Assembly (NCBI GenBank): GCA_946482045.1
Contig: CAMLPZ010000022.1
Coordinates: 1-25,606 of the forward strand
DNA from: an uncultured Asticcacaulis sp.
Lineage (GTDB): Bacteria; Pseudomonadota; Alphaproteobacteria; Caulobacterales; Caulobacteraceae
Length of the DNA: 25,606 nt
Reading direction: 5' to 3'
A program made the position numbers and the translations under genes. The notes beneath the pieces were generated by a model. That model was given only the letters and a program-made list of their open reading frames with translations. It ran no database searches and was not told where the DNA came from. Of the stretch, positions 1-7,272 are shown piece by piece. Numbering within the stretch: the first letter of the stretch is position 1; every line of letters starts with the position of its first letter.

Positions 1-2
1 CG

Positions 3-1397
3 TTCGATCTCGGTCCCGTCCACTTCGTCGGCATCGGCGGCATCGGCATGAGCGGCATCGCCGAAATCATGATCAAGATCGGCTACAAGGTGCAGGGCTC
101 CGACGCCAAGGCTTCGGCCAATACCGAGCGGCTGGAGAAGCTGGGCGCCAAGATCTTCATCGGCCACGCCGCCGAACACGTCACCGAAGGCGTCTGCGCC
201 CTGGTCTATTCGACGGCCGTCAAGCACGACAATCCGGAAATGGTCGAAGCCCGCCGCCGCCGCGTGCCGCTGGTCCGCCGCGCCGAAATGCTGGCTGAGT
301 TGATGCGCCTGCAATTCTCCATCGCGGTCGGCGGCACGCACGGCAAGACGACGACGACCTCGATGGTTGCCGCCCTTCTCGATGCCGGCGGTTTCGACCC
401 GACCGTCGTCAATGGCGGCATCATCAATGCCTATGGCACCAACGCCAAGGTCGGCGACGGCGACTGGATCGTCGTCGAAGCCGACGAGTCGGATGGCTCC
501 TTCCTGCGCCTGAAGTCAACGCTCGCCATCGTCACAAATATCGACCCGGAGCACCTCGACCACTGGGGCGATTTCGAAGCGGTCAAGAAGGGCTTCGTCG
601 ACTTTATCGAGAACATCCCTTTCTACGGCTTTGCCGCGGTCTGCATCGACCATCCGGAAGTCCAGGCCATGGCCGCCAAGATCGACAATCGCCGTCTGAT
701 TCCCTATGGCACCAGCCCGCAGGCCGAGGTCCGCTGCACCAATATCGAATTCGGCCCCGAAGGCGCTGTCTTCGACGTCGTTTTCTCGCCGACCGGCGCC
801 GAGCCCTTCACCTGGGAAAAGCTCAAGCTGCCGATGACCGGCAACCACAACGTTTCGAATGCGACCGCCGCGATCGCGCTGGCGCGTGAGCTGGGTATCG
901 GCGAAGACGCCATCCGGAAGGGCTTAGGCGGCTTCGGCGGGGTCAAGCGCCGCTTTACCACGACGGGCGTTGTGAATGGCATCCGTGTCATCGACGACTA
1001 TGGCCATCACCCGGTCGAAATCGCCGCTGTGCTCAAGGCGGCGCGTCAGGTTGTCGGTGGCGGCCGTGTTATCGCCGTCGTCCAGCCGCACCGTTACACG
1101 CGCCTGCGTGACCTGATGAACGAGTTTTCGTCGTGCTTCCACGATGCCGACACGGTCATTGTCGCCGACGTCTATAGCGCTGGTGAACAGCCGATCGAAG
1201 GCGTGTCCAAGGCCGATCTGGTCGCCGGCCTGCATCGCTTCGGCCACCGCAACGCTATCGCGCTCGAAGGCCCGGCGCAACTGGCCGGTCTGGTGGCGGG
1301 CGAAGCCAGGGAGGGCGATCTCGTCGTCTGTCTCGGCGCCGGCGATATTACGCAATGGGCCTATGCCCTGCCGGGGCAATTGGAAGCGCTGAAATGA
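3..1397 (+). CDS. murC: UDP-N-acetylmuramate--L-alanine ligase MurC (5' partial)
   Basis: MurC adds L-alanine to UDP-MurNAc with ATP, the first amino-acid step of cytoplasmic peptidoglycan precursor synthesis. The reading frame is open to the window edge, and the glycine-rich [10 protein letters not shown] segment of the UDP-binding domain is read from codons 5' of the first ATG (48). That ATG is therefore internal, and only about 10-20 N-terminal residues are missing. The ATP P-loop GTHGKTTTT lies near nt 333-359, followed by the Mur-ligase core ([28 protein letters not shown]) and the C-terminal domain ([20 protein letters not shown]). About 464 codons are visible, normal for the family. 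The stop overlaps the next ATG as ATGA, suggesting translational coupling. Confidence 0.97.
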   Translation, partial: FDLGPVHFVGIGGIGMSGIAEIMIKIGYKVQGSDAKASANTERLEKLGAKIFIGHAAEHVTEGVCALVYSTAVKHDNPEMVEARRRRVPLVRRAEMLAELMRLQFSIAVGGTHGKTTTTSMVAALLDAGGFDPTVVNGGIINAYGTNAKVGDGDWIVVEADESDGSFLRLKSTLAIVTNIDPEHLDHWGDFEAVKKGFVDFIENIPFYGFAAVCIDHPEVQAMAAKIDNRRLIPYGTSPQAEVRCTNIEFGPEGAVFDVVFSPTGAEPFTWEKLKLPMTGNHNVSNATAAIALARELGIGEDAIRKGLGGFGGVKRRFTTTGVVNGIRVIDDYGHHPVEIAAVLKAARQVVGGGRVIAVVQPHRYTRLRDLMNEFSSCFHDADTVIVADVYSAGEQPIEGVSKADLVAGLHRFGHRNAIALEGPAQLAGLVAGEAREGDLVVCLGAGDITQWAYALPGQLEALK

Positions 1398-1834
1398 GCG
1401 TGACCGGCGGCTGTCAGTGTGGCGCGGTGCGCTATGAGCTGAGCGTGCCGCCGTCGGGTACGCACTTTTGCCATTGCCGCATGTGCCAGCGCGCCGTCGG
1501 CAATGTCTTTGCCGGGCTGACGGGCGTCTACAAGAACCAGCTGAAATGGACCAAGGGCCAGCCGGCCTTCTACCAAAGCTCCTCGGTCGCCAAGCGCGGC
1601 TTTTGCCGGGATTGTGGCACACCGCTTTACTTTGGCTATGACAAGGGTGAATGGAACTGCGTGACGATCGGCTCGCTCGATCATCCCGAGGACCTGCAAC
1701 TGGAGCAACACTACGGCGTCGAATCGAAGCTGCCGTGGCTTAAACTGTGCGATGGTATGCCGGAAGAAATGAGCGATCCCGAGAGCGACGAACGCGCAAA
1801 AGGCCTCGTCAGTTACCAAGCGGAGACGAAATGA
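1394..1834 (+). CDS. GFA-family (glutathione-dependent formaldehyde-activating enzyme-like) zinc protein
   Basis: This 146-residue protein has the full GFA/CENP-V cysteine pattern: [10 protein letters not shown] near residue 5, FCHCRMCQR near 25, and [12 protein letters not shown] in the middle. These cysteines bind two zinc ions in the family. Characterised members include the Paracoccus Gfa protein, which binds S-hydroxymethylglutathione, but most homologs have no proven substrate, so the role here is open. The start at 1394 was chosen because it overlaps the murC stop (ATGA) and the family domain begins at once; an upstream in-frame ATG at 1355 lies inside murC. Its stop overlaps the murB ATG in the same way, so it is sandwiched and probably co-translated with two peptidoglycan genes. 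Confidence 0.9.
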   Translation: MSVTGGCQCGAVRYELSVPPSGTHFCHCRMCQRAVGNVFAGLTGVYKNQLKWTKGQPAFYQSSSVAKRGFCRDCGTPLYFGYDKGEWNCVTIGSLDHPEDLQLEQHYGVESKLPWLKLCDGMPEEMSDPESDERAKGLVSYQAETK

Positions 1835-2742
1835 GTTTCATCAAGACCTGGGTTGACGATCTGCCGCCGGTGCGCGGGCGGATCATGCGCGACGCGGCGC
1901 TGGCGCCCTTTACCTGGTTTCGCGTCGGCGGTCCTGCCGACGTCGTCTTCATTCCGGAAGACATTTCCGATTTATGTGAATTCCTGAAAGCGCTCGATCC
2001 CGGCATCCCAGTGATCGCCATCGGCGTCGGCTCGAACCTGCTGGTGCGCGATCGCGGCATCGAAGGCGTCGTCATTCGTCTCGGCAAGGGCTTCGCTGGG
2101 GTCGAAGCGCGCGACAACGCGCAGATCTACGCAGGCGCGGCAGCGCTCGACGCCCAGGTCGCCAAGGTCGCCGCGCAGGCCGGCATCGCGGGACTGGAAT
2201 TCTATCGCGGCGTGCCGGGCACGATCGGCGGCGCCATCGTCATGAATGCCGGCTGCTATGGTTCTGAGACCAAGGACGTACTGGTCGAAGCCTATGCCGT
2301 CACCCGCGCTGGCGAACGCGTCACGTTGTCGAACGGCGAGATGGGCTATTCCTACCGCCACTCCGAACCTGAGAACCTGATCTATGTCGGCGCCCTTTAT
2401 CAGGGCACGCCCGACGACGTGGCGGCGGTCACCGAGCGCATGGAAGCCATCACCGCCCGCCGCGAACAGACCCAGCCGATCCGCGAAAAGACAGGTGGCT
2501 CGACCTTCAAGAATCCGGAAGGCAAATCGGCGTGGCAGTGCGTCGACGAAGCCGGCTGGCGCGGGCGCATGTTCGGCGGCGCGAAGTTCTCGGAGCTGCA
2601 TTCCAACTTCATGATTAACGCCAATGATGCCTCGGCGGCCGACCTGGAAGGTCTGGGCGAGGCCGTGCGCGCCGACGTGAAGACCAAGCTCGGTATTGAC
2701 CTGCAATGGGAAATCAAGCGGATTGGCAAGACCGCGCATTAG
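1831..2742 (+). CDS. murB: UDP-N-acetylenolpyruvoylglucosamine reductase MurB
   Basis: MurB reduces enolpyruvyl-UDP-GlcNAc to UDP-MurNAc with NADPH and bound FAD in the cytoplasm. The 303-residue protein has the FAD-binding segments [12 protein letters not shown] (about 65-76) and [20 protein letters not shown] (125-144), then YSYRHS with the likely catalytic Arg176, [10 protein letters not shown] with the proton-donor Ser224, and a C-terminal QWEIKRIG with the catalytic Glu294. This is the compact type II layout. The ATG at 1831 has GGAG at 1822-1825 and overlaps the preceding stop. murC-murB neighbourhood is normal for the division/cell-wall cluster, but a GFA gene sits between them, and ddl/ftsQAZ do not follow. 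Confidence 0.97.
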   Translation: MSFIKTWVDDLPPVRGRIMRDAALAPFTWFRVGGPADVVFIPEDISDLCEFLKALDPGIPVIAIGVGSNLLVRDRGIEGVVIRLGKGFAGVEARDNAQIYAGAAALDAQVAKVAAQAGIAGLEFYRGVPGTIGGAIVMNAGCYGSETKDVLVEAYAVTRAGERVTLSNGEMGYSYRHSEPENLIYVGALYQGTPDDVAAVTERMEAITARREQTQPIREKTGGSTFKNPEGKSAWQCVDEAGWRGRMFGGAKFSELHSNFMINANDASAADLEGLGEAVRADVKTKLGIDLQWEIKRIGKTAH

Positions 2743-2753
2743 AAGGACCGGCC

Positions 2754-3623
2754 ATGAAGATTGGATTCCTGGGACTTGGAAATATGGGGGCGGCCATCGC
2801 GCCCAACCTGATTGCCGCCGGACACGATGTCGCGGTCTGGAACCGCTCGCCGGAAAAGGCCGGAGCGCTGGTCGCCAAGGGCGCGACCCATGCCGTAACG
2901 CCGGCCGAAGCCAGCAAGGCCGAGGTCGTTTTCACCATGCTGGCCGACGATGCGGCGGTTGAAGGCGTCGCTGATGCCATCGTAGGCAATCTGGAAAACG
3001 GCGGCATCCATATCTCGCTGAGCACGATCAGCGTGGCGCTTGCCGAAAAACTGACCGAGGCACATGCTGCCAAAGGCCAACATTTTGTCTCCGCGCCCGT
3101 CTTTGGCCGGCCGGCTGCCGCGGCCGAGGCCAAGCTGTTTATCGCGGCCGCCGGCGCGCCGGAGGCTATGGATCGCGTCATGCCGCTACTGCATGCGATA
3201 GGCCAGAAGGTTGAGCTTTTCGGCGACACGCCGTCCGCCGCCAATCTGGTCAAGCTAGCCGGAAATTTCCTGATTATCTCGGTGACCGAATCGCTTGGTG
3301 AAGCCATGGCGCTGGTGGCCAAGGGCGGCGCGGACAACACGAAATTCCTCGATTTCCTGACCTCGACCCTGTTCGGCTCGCTGATCTACAAGAATTATGG
3401 CGCGCTGATCGCGTCGCAGACCTTCGAGCCCGCTGGCTTTGCCGCCGCGCTGGGCGCCAAGGACATGCGTTTGGTCGGCGCGGCGGCTGATGGCTTGGCG
3501 GTGCCGATGCCATTGGCCGACCTGCTGCGTGACCGGCTGGGACGGCTGGTGGCGGAAGGCAATGGTCACCTCGACCTGACGGCGCTGTCGGCGCTGGCGT
3601 TCAAGGATGCCGGACTGAAATGA
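2754..3623 (+). CDS. NAD(P)-dependent beta-hydroxyacid dehydrogenase (3-hydroxyisobutyrate dehydrogenase family)
   Basis: A 289-residue two-domain oxidoreductase. The N-terminal Rossmann fold opens with GFLGLGNMG (G7, G9, G12) followed by VWNRSPEK, where Asn-Arg at the end of beta-2 suggests NADP rather than NAD preference (inference). LSTISV fits the substrate-binding serine/threonine loop and APVFGRPAAAAEAKL the second signature. Lys167 in NLVKLAGNF is the conserved catalytic lysine of the family. Relatives include 3-hydroxyisobutyrate dehydrogenase, tartronate semialdehyde reductase and glyoxylate/succinic-semialdehyde reductase; the substrate cannot be read from sequence. The ATG at 2754 has AAGGA at 2743-2747 just after the murB stop, and its stop overlaps the folP ATG, so it belongs to this operon. 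Confidence 0.88.
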   Translation: MKIGFLGLGNMGAAIAPNLIAAGHDVAVWNRSPEKAGALVAKGATHAVTPAEASKAEVVFTMLADDAAVEGVADAIVGNLENGGIHISLSTISVALAEKLTEAHAAKGQHFVSAPVFGRPAAAAEAKLFIAAAGAPEAMDRVMPLLHAIGQKVELFGDTPSAANLVKLAGNFLIISVTESLGEAMALVAKGGADNTKFLDFLTSTLFGSLIYKNYGALIASQTFEPAGFAAALGAKDMRLVGAAADGLAVPMPLADLLRDRLGRLVAEGNGHLDLTALSALAFKDAGLK

Positions 3624-4453
3624 GCCTGCGCGACCTTGCCGCCCAGAAAGGGCCGCTGATCATGGGCGTGGTCAATGTCACGCCCGACAGCTTCTCCGAC
3701 GGCGGCAAGTGGTTCGGCTTTCAGGCAGCGTTGGATCACGCCCGGCGACTGATCGCCGATGGGGCGGATGTGCTCGACATTGGCGGAGAGTCGACCCGTC
3801 CCGGTGCGCAACCCGTGACCTTGGGTGACGAGATCGATCGCGTCGTGCCGCTGATCCAGGCCGTGGCCAATGAGTGGGACGGGCCGATCAGCATCGATTC
3901 CCTGAAACCCGAAGTGGCGGAAGAGGCTTTCAAGGCGGGGGCCTGCGTGTGGAACGATGTCACGGCGCTGACGCACAGTTCCGAATCTCTGGAAACGGCG
4001 GCGCGCCTCGACGGCGATCTCATCCTGATGCATATGCGCGGCGAGCCACGCACCATGCAGTCTAATCCCTGGTACGAAGATGTGGTCGCCGAGGTCGAGT
4101 CCTATCTGCTGGAGCGCGCCGAAGCCGCGATCCGGGCCGGCGTGGCGCGCGACCGCATCTGGATCGATCCGGGTATAGGCTTCGGCAAGACCCTCGATCA
4201 CAATCTTGCGCTGATCGCCGCAACGAAGCGCCTGGCCGGGCATGGCTTCCCGCTTTTGATGGCGGCGTCGCGCAAACGCTTCATCGCGGCGCTGGAGGAG
4301 CGGGAAGGGGCCGTGGCCACGGATGCCGATCATCGACTTGGGGCGTCCATCGCCGTGCACCTCCACGCCATCGCCAATGGCGCACAAATGGTCCGCGTTC
4401 ACGACGTCGCTGAGATGAAGCAGGCGCTCAGGGTCTGGCGGGCATTGCGCTAA
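3620..4453 (+). CDS. folP: Dihydropteroate synthase FolP
   Basis: FolP joins p-aminobenzoate to 6-hydroxymethyl-dihydropterin diphosphate to make dihydropteroate, and is the sulfonamide target. All family signatures appear in order in 277 residues: MGVVNVTPDSFSDGG with the diphosphate-binding Asn, DIGGESTRPGA, SIDSLKPEVAEEAF, NDVTAL, MHMRGEPRTMQ, IDPGIGFGKTLDHN and the terminal AASRKRF. The ATG overlaps the upstream stop (ATGA). Its own stop overlaps the stop of a convergent gene by 4 bp, leaving no room for a terminator. Nothing suggests a resistance-type insertion in the loop regions, though that needs alignment. Confidence 0.97.
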   Translation: MSLRDLAAQKGPLIMGVVNVTPDSFSDGGKWFGFQAALDHARRLIADGADVLDIGGESTRPGAQPVTLGDEIDRVVPLIQAVANEWDGPISIDSLKPEVAEEAFKAGACVWNDVTALTHSSESLETAARLDGDLILMHMRGEPRTMQSNPWYEDVVAEVESYLLERAEAAIRAGVARDRIWIDPGIGFGKTLDHNLALIAATKRLAGHGFPLLMAASRKRFIAALEEREGAVATDADHRLGASIAVHLHAIANGAQMVRVHDVAEMKQALRVWRALR

Positions 4454-4812
4454 TTCTGCGGATAGATATCGAACGCACCCAGAAAATCCGGATTGTGCAC
4501 GATGGTGCCGCACGACAACTGATAGCGGCCGCGATCGATCAGGTTGAAGGCCGCCGGCACCAATGGCAGAAATAGTTCCTCGCCCGATTTTTTGCCGACC
4601 AGCGACAGGACGAAACCCTCCGACCGGTTGGCGCGGACAAGGCGCCCGGCCAGGATTTCGAACGACAGCATCTCGTCGTTCGCGCCGATCTGGTTCAGCC
4701 GCACCAGGATCAAGGTGCCGCGCATGGCCCGCAGAATAGGGTGGTTTGTTTCAGCGAAGGCTTCCGGAACAAGTTCGTTCCACCGGCTGTGGGGGTCGGG
4801 TGTCTTGCTCAT
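4450..4812 (-). CDS. Hypothetical protein, translationally coupled to a DUF1653 gene
   Basis: I do not recognise this 120-residue protein. It is soluble and mixed alpha/beta in appearance, with segments such as RGTLILVRLNQIG and FEILAGRLVRANRSEGF, and no signal peptide or membrane segment. The start at 4812 was chosen because its ATG overlaps the stop of the upstream DUF1653 gene (ATGA on the minus strand); longer versions would run inside that gene in a low-complexity Arg-rich frame. The 3' end overlaps the folP stop by 4 bp, tail to tail. The coupling suggests a function shared with the DUF1653 protein. Confidence 0.75.
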   Translation of the reverse strand: MSKTPDPHSRWNELVPEAFAETNHPILRAMRGTLILVRLNQIGANDEMLSFEILAGRLVRANRSEGFVLSLVGKKSGEELFLPLVPAAFNLIDRGRYQLSCGTIVHNPDFLGAFDIYPQN

Positions 4813-5069
4813 GCGCTGGCGTCTCCGCTGACAAACGCAAAGCGTGGTACTTCGCCGTCGGAGGTCTCGACCGTCTCTGTGAACATGCCAAGCGGCCGCA
4901 CCCACAGCCGCGCCGCACCTTCTATCTGACCAACAGGCGCGTACAGAACGAGCACCTCTTCGCTTTCGGAATGTGTCACCGTGCCGAAGACTTCATACAA
5001 CCTGTTCTTATAGTGCCGGTACAGGCCGCGCGGGATGGCGCTTTGGTAAAATGAGGTTGCCAGCGCCAT
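4809..5069 (-). CDS. DUF1653 domain protein
   Basis: An 86-residue single-domain protein. The DUF1653 pattern is clear: GLYRHYKNRLYEVFG, then THSESEEVLVLY, WVRPLGMF and a terminal VPRF, which form a small SH3-like barrel in this family. No biochemical function is established; homologs occur as stand-alone proteins or domains of larger ones. The start at 5069 is supported by AGGAGG on the minus strand (5075-5080). The gene is divergent from thiD across an 86-bp gap and is followed by an overlapping hypothetical gene, so the two form one operon. Confidence 0.87.
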   Translation of the reverse strand: MALATSFYQSAIPRGLYRHYKNRLYEVFGTVTHSESEEVLVLYAPVGQIEGAARLWVRPLGMFTETVETSDGEVPRFAFVSGDASA

Positions 5070-5098
5070 GGCTGCCTCCTAAATGGACGGGAGGGGAG

Positions 5099-5118
5099 TC
5101 GGCGCCACTATGCGCCGA
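5099..5118. promoter_or_regulatory. 7-bp dyad in the DUF1653/thiD divergent promoter region
   Basis: TCGGCGC (5099-5105) and GCGCCGA (5112-5118) form a perfect dyad around a 6-nt centre, midway in the short gap between two divergent genes. It could be an operator or a leader hairpin. There is no T-tract, so a terminator is unlikely. It does not resemble a TPP riboswitch, which would be expected only for some thi genes. Confidence 0.3.
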
Positions 5119-5155
5119 TTTGGGCAGCCGTGACAACGTCCCCTTGAGGATCTTC

Positions 5156-5935
5156 ATGCACAGAGTACTGATTATCGCCGGCTCGGACTCGGGCGGCGGC
5201 GCGGGCATCCAGGCGGACATCAAGACTGTCACTATGCTGGGCGGCTATGCGATGACGGCGATCACGGCGCTTACGGTGCAGAACACGCTGGGCGTTACGG
5301 ATGTCATGGGGGTGCCACCATCCTTCATCACGGCCCAGGCGCAGGCCTGCCTCGGCGATATCGGTGCTGACGCCATCAAGACGGGGATGCTGGCCGATAT
5401 CGCGACCATGGAAGCGGTGGCCGAGGTTCTGCTGGCCAGCAGCGCTTTCAAGGTCGTGGACCCCGTCATGGTCGCCAAGGGCGGCCACGCCCTGATGCGG
5501 GAAGATGCCGTCGATGCGCTCAAGGCGCTGATGCTGCCGCACGCCGATCTGTTGACGCCCAATACGCCGGAAGCCGCGGCGCTAACGGGCACGGATGTCG
5601 CTGATGAAGACGGCATGCGCCGCGCCGGCGAAATGATCCTGCGAATGGGCGCCAAGGCTGTTCTGATCAAGGGCGGGCACCTGCGGGGGCCGGAGGTCAT
5701 CGACATTCTGTTCACCCAAAACGAAGAACATCGATTCGCCTCGCAGCGGATCGACACCGCTCATACTCACGGTACGGGCTGCACCCTGGCCAGCGCCTGC
5801 GCGACGCTGAACCAGCAGGGCCGGACGCTGACGGAAACGATTGAGATGGCGCGGGATTACCTTTACGGCGCCATCGTCATGGCGCCGCATCTTGGCGAGG
5901 GGCACGGGCCGTTAAGGCACAACTGGTTGCTGTAA
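5156..5935 (+). CDS. thiD: Hydroxymethylpyrimidine/phosphomethylpyrimidine kinase ThiD
   Basis: ThiD phosphorylates HMP and HMP-P to the diphosphate needed for thiamine synthesis. The 259-residue ribokinase-fold protein begins with IAGSDSGGGAGIQADIKT, which binds the pyrimidine. It continues with IKTGMLA, DPVMVAKGGHAL, LTPNTPEAAAL, VLIKGGH and the HTHGTGCTLASA anion-hole and catalytic loop. The start at 5156 is favoured by GAGGA at 5146-5150 and by the family N-terminus; the frame stays open further 5' but shows no family sequence. It is monocistronic here, with no other thi genes in the window. Confidence 0.95.
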   Translation: MHRVLIIAGSDSGGGAGIQADIKTVTMLGGYAMTAITALTVQNTLGVTDVMGVPPSFITAQAQACLGDIGADAIKTGMLADIATMEAVAEVLLASSAFKVVDPVMVAKGGHALMREDAVDALKALMLPHADLLTPNTPEAAALTGTDVADEDGMRRAGEMILRMGAKAVLIKGGHLRGPEVIDILFTQNEEHRFASQRIDTAHTHGTGCTLASACATLNQQGRTLTETIEMARDYLYGAIVMAPHLGEGHGPLRHNWLL

Positions 5936-5944
5936 GGCTGTTCC

Positions 5945-5979
5945 CAAAAGAGCAAAAGCGCGGAACTGGGGTTCCGCGC
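5945..5979 (-). terminator. Rho-independent terminator of the first Arg/Asp-rich secreted protein gene
   Basis: A perfect 9-bp stem (GCGCGGAAC at 5958-5966 with GTTCCGCGC at 5971-5979) closes a 4-nt loop. Read on the minus strand it is followed by TTTTGCTCTTTTG, an acceptable U-rich tail. It lies 28 bp past the stop of the minus-strand gene at 6007. It may also slow readthrough from thiD on the plus strand. Confidence 0.8.
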
Positions 5980-6006
5980 CTTGCTTAAGATAGACAGGAG
6001 AGACCG

Positions 6007-6372
6007 TTAGCCGCGACGGTTATCGCGGTCATGGCGCTCATAGCGGACTTCGGCCGACAGCTTGTCAAGGCGGGCGTTCAGCGTCGCCTTTTCGCGACGG
6101 TCGAGGCCGCGGCCCGTCCGCATGTAGTCGCGCTTCAAGTCATTGATGCCATCGAGGCGCGTGGTCAGGCGCGTGGCTTCACGGATGCTGATACGATTGA
6201 AGCGACGGCCATCCGAAATACGATCGTGGATACTGTCGATACGGTTTTCGATCTGCCGGTCACTGCGGTGGTCGTAGGCGTGGCGGGGTTGCGCGGTGGC
6301 CGACATGCCGGTCAGGGTAGCGCCGACGGCGGCGACGGCGATCAGCGACTTGAATGTGGTCTTGGTGAACAT
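6007..6372 (-). CDS. Small Arg/Asp-rich secreted protein, paralog A
   Basis: A 121-residue protein with a Sec-type signal peptide (MFTKTTFK then a hydrophobic stretch, likely cleavage after SATA near residue 27). The mature part is highly charged and probably helical. It has two helix-turn-helix-like units, the first built on ENRIDSIHDRIS and ISIREATRLTTRLD and the second on RTGRGLDRREKATLNARLD. It ends in EVRYERHDRDNRRG. The whole mature region aligns with the protein at 6619-7023, so the two are paralogs. I do not know a function; periplasmic location is inferred from the signal peptide. It has its own terminator and promoter region and is divergent from nothing nearby. Confidence 0.82.
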   Translation of the reverse strand: MFTKTTFKSLIAVAAVGATLTGMSATAQPRHAYDHRSDRQIENRIDSIHDRISDGRRFNRISIREATRLTTRLDGINDLKRDYMRTGRGLDRREKATLNARLDKLSAEVRYERHDRDNRRG

Positions 6373-6435
6373 GGTCTGTCTCCTTAGGTTCTGGTTTCGC
6401 TGTCATCAGCGATAATGACAGCTAAACACGATGCC

Positions 6436-6469
6436 CCTGAGCCGTTCCTGAGCCCCACGTTCATGTTCA
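6436..6469 (-). promoter_or_regulatory. Tandem direct repeats upstream of paralog A (putative response-regulator site)
   Basis: On the minus strand GGCTCAGG occurs twice in GGCTCAGGAACGGCTCAGG (6436-6454), an 11-bp period. Two GAAC elements lie next to it (6459-6469). Direct repeats one helical turn apart are typical of OmpR/PhoB-family binding sites; that assignment is inference. The same arrangement lies upstream of paralog B. Confidence 0.5.
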
Positions 6470-6561
6470 GATCATGGACAGGGCAACATTGCGGCAGAGA
6501 TATTTCACACGGAAAGCCATAAGAAAACAATTGTTTGGCAAATGGTAGAATGCTGGTGTGC

Positions 6562-6595
6562 ATAAGAAAGGACGCGGCCCCTGCGGACCGCGCCC
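6562..6595 (-). terminator. Rho-independent terminator of paralog B
   Basis: On the minus strand an 11-pair stem with two G-U pairs (6585-6595 with 6570-6580) closes a 4-nt loop and is followed by TTTCTTATG. It lies 23 bp after the stop of the gene at 6619. It separates the two paralogs transcriptionally, so paralog A must have its own promoter in 6373-6560. Confidence 0.72.
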
Positions 6596-6618
6596 TTCGT
6601 TGTTCAATTGTGGAACTA

Positions 6619-7023
6619 CTACCAGCGGCGGTTGTCGTGGTCGTTACGCTCATAGCGAACCTCACGCGACAAGCGGTCAAGACGGTCGCTCAGCACAGCC
6701 ACTTCACGAGGCGACAGGCCGCGGCCGGTTCGCTCGGCGCGCTTGCGCTCATAGGAGATGCTGTCGAGGCGGCTAAACAGGCGCTCGGCTTCGCGGCGGC
6801 TGATGTCGCCAGTGCGGCGGCCCATGCGGATGCGATCGTAGAGATTTTCGATCCGCCTATCGAGGCGGTGTTCAGCCCGGTCGTCGCGGCCATTGCGGTC
6901 CCAGCGGTCGTAGTCGACGCGGACAACGGCGGCGCCACGGGTATCGGCGATAGCCATGGCGGGAGCCGCAATACCAGTCGCGGCGGCGGTCAGGGCGGCA
7001 AGCGCAATCAGGGTCTTTTTCAT
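6619..7023 (-). CDS. Small Arg/Asp-rich secreted protein, paralog B
   Basis: A 134-residue protein with a clear signal peptide (MKK, a hydrophobic Ala/Leu-rich core, AMA cleavage near residue 24). After a short Asp/Arg-rich linker the mature domain repeats the layout of paralog A: RRIENLYDRIRMGRR, ISRREAERLFSRLDSI, RTGRGLSPREVAVLSDRLD and REVRYERNDHDNRRW. The spaced REAxRL and RLDxLSxEVRYER elements suggest two helical hairpins. The function is unknown. Similar small charged secreted proteins are common in alphaproteobacteria, which I state from general familiarity only. Its 5' region holds repeats like those of paralog A, pointing to a shared regulator. Confidence 0.82.
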   Translation of the reverse strand: MKKTLIALAALTAAATGIAAPAMAIADTRGAAVVRVDYDRWDRNGRDDRAEHRLDRRIENLYDRIRMGRRTGDISRREAERLFSRLDSISYERKRAERTGRGLSPREVAVLSDRLDRLSREVRYERNDHDNRRW

Positions 7024-7107
7024 GGTCGGTCTCCTTTGTCAGTCCCGGTCATCGGGGAGATGGGGTTCGCTGGTCTCTCAGCGATGAAGCTATTTAATCA
7101 CCCGGCA

Positions 7108-7150
7108 CCTGAGCCCAACCTGAACGGCGCGGTTCATTTTCGGTTCATTT
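7108..7150 (-). promoter_or_regulatory. Two sets of 11-bp-period direct repeats between paralog B and serC
   Basis: On the minus strand GTTCAGGTTGGGCTCAGG (7108-7125) holds two CAGG-type half sites 11 bp apart. On the plus strand GGTTCATT occurs at 7131 and again at 7142, also 11 bp apart. The order (GAAC pair, then CAGG pair) and spacing match the region upstream of paralog A. The site lies about 85-127 bp upstream of paralog B and about 120-165 bp upstream of serC, so it could affect either. Confidence 0.5.
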
Positions 7151-7272
7151 CAACGTCGAATTTTTCGTCGACTGTTAAGGCGAAGCCATCATTTGCCGCA
7201 CGAAAAATGCCTTGCCGCCTGGGCTCTCGTGGCGCATAGGGCAGGGGATTTTGTACCTACGGAGGCCGTCAC

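Noticed and set aside
3..1397. MurC starting at the ATG at position 48.
   Set aside because: The codons before it encode the essential glycine-rich VGIGGIG segment, so that ATG is internal and the gene continues past the window edge.
5070..5155. Possible TPP riboswitch upstream of thiD.
   Set aside because: The 86-bp gap is too short for the full structure and shows only a 7-bp dyad, without the conserved TPP core.
6031..7239. Plus-strand open frames opposite the two secreted paralogs (118 and 234 codons).
   Set aside because: The minus-strand products have signal peptides, terminators and a paralog relation to each other, which the plus-strand frames lack.
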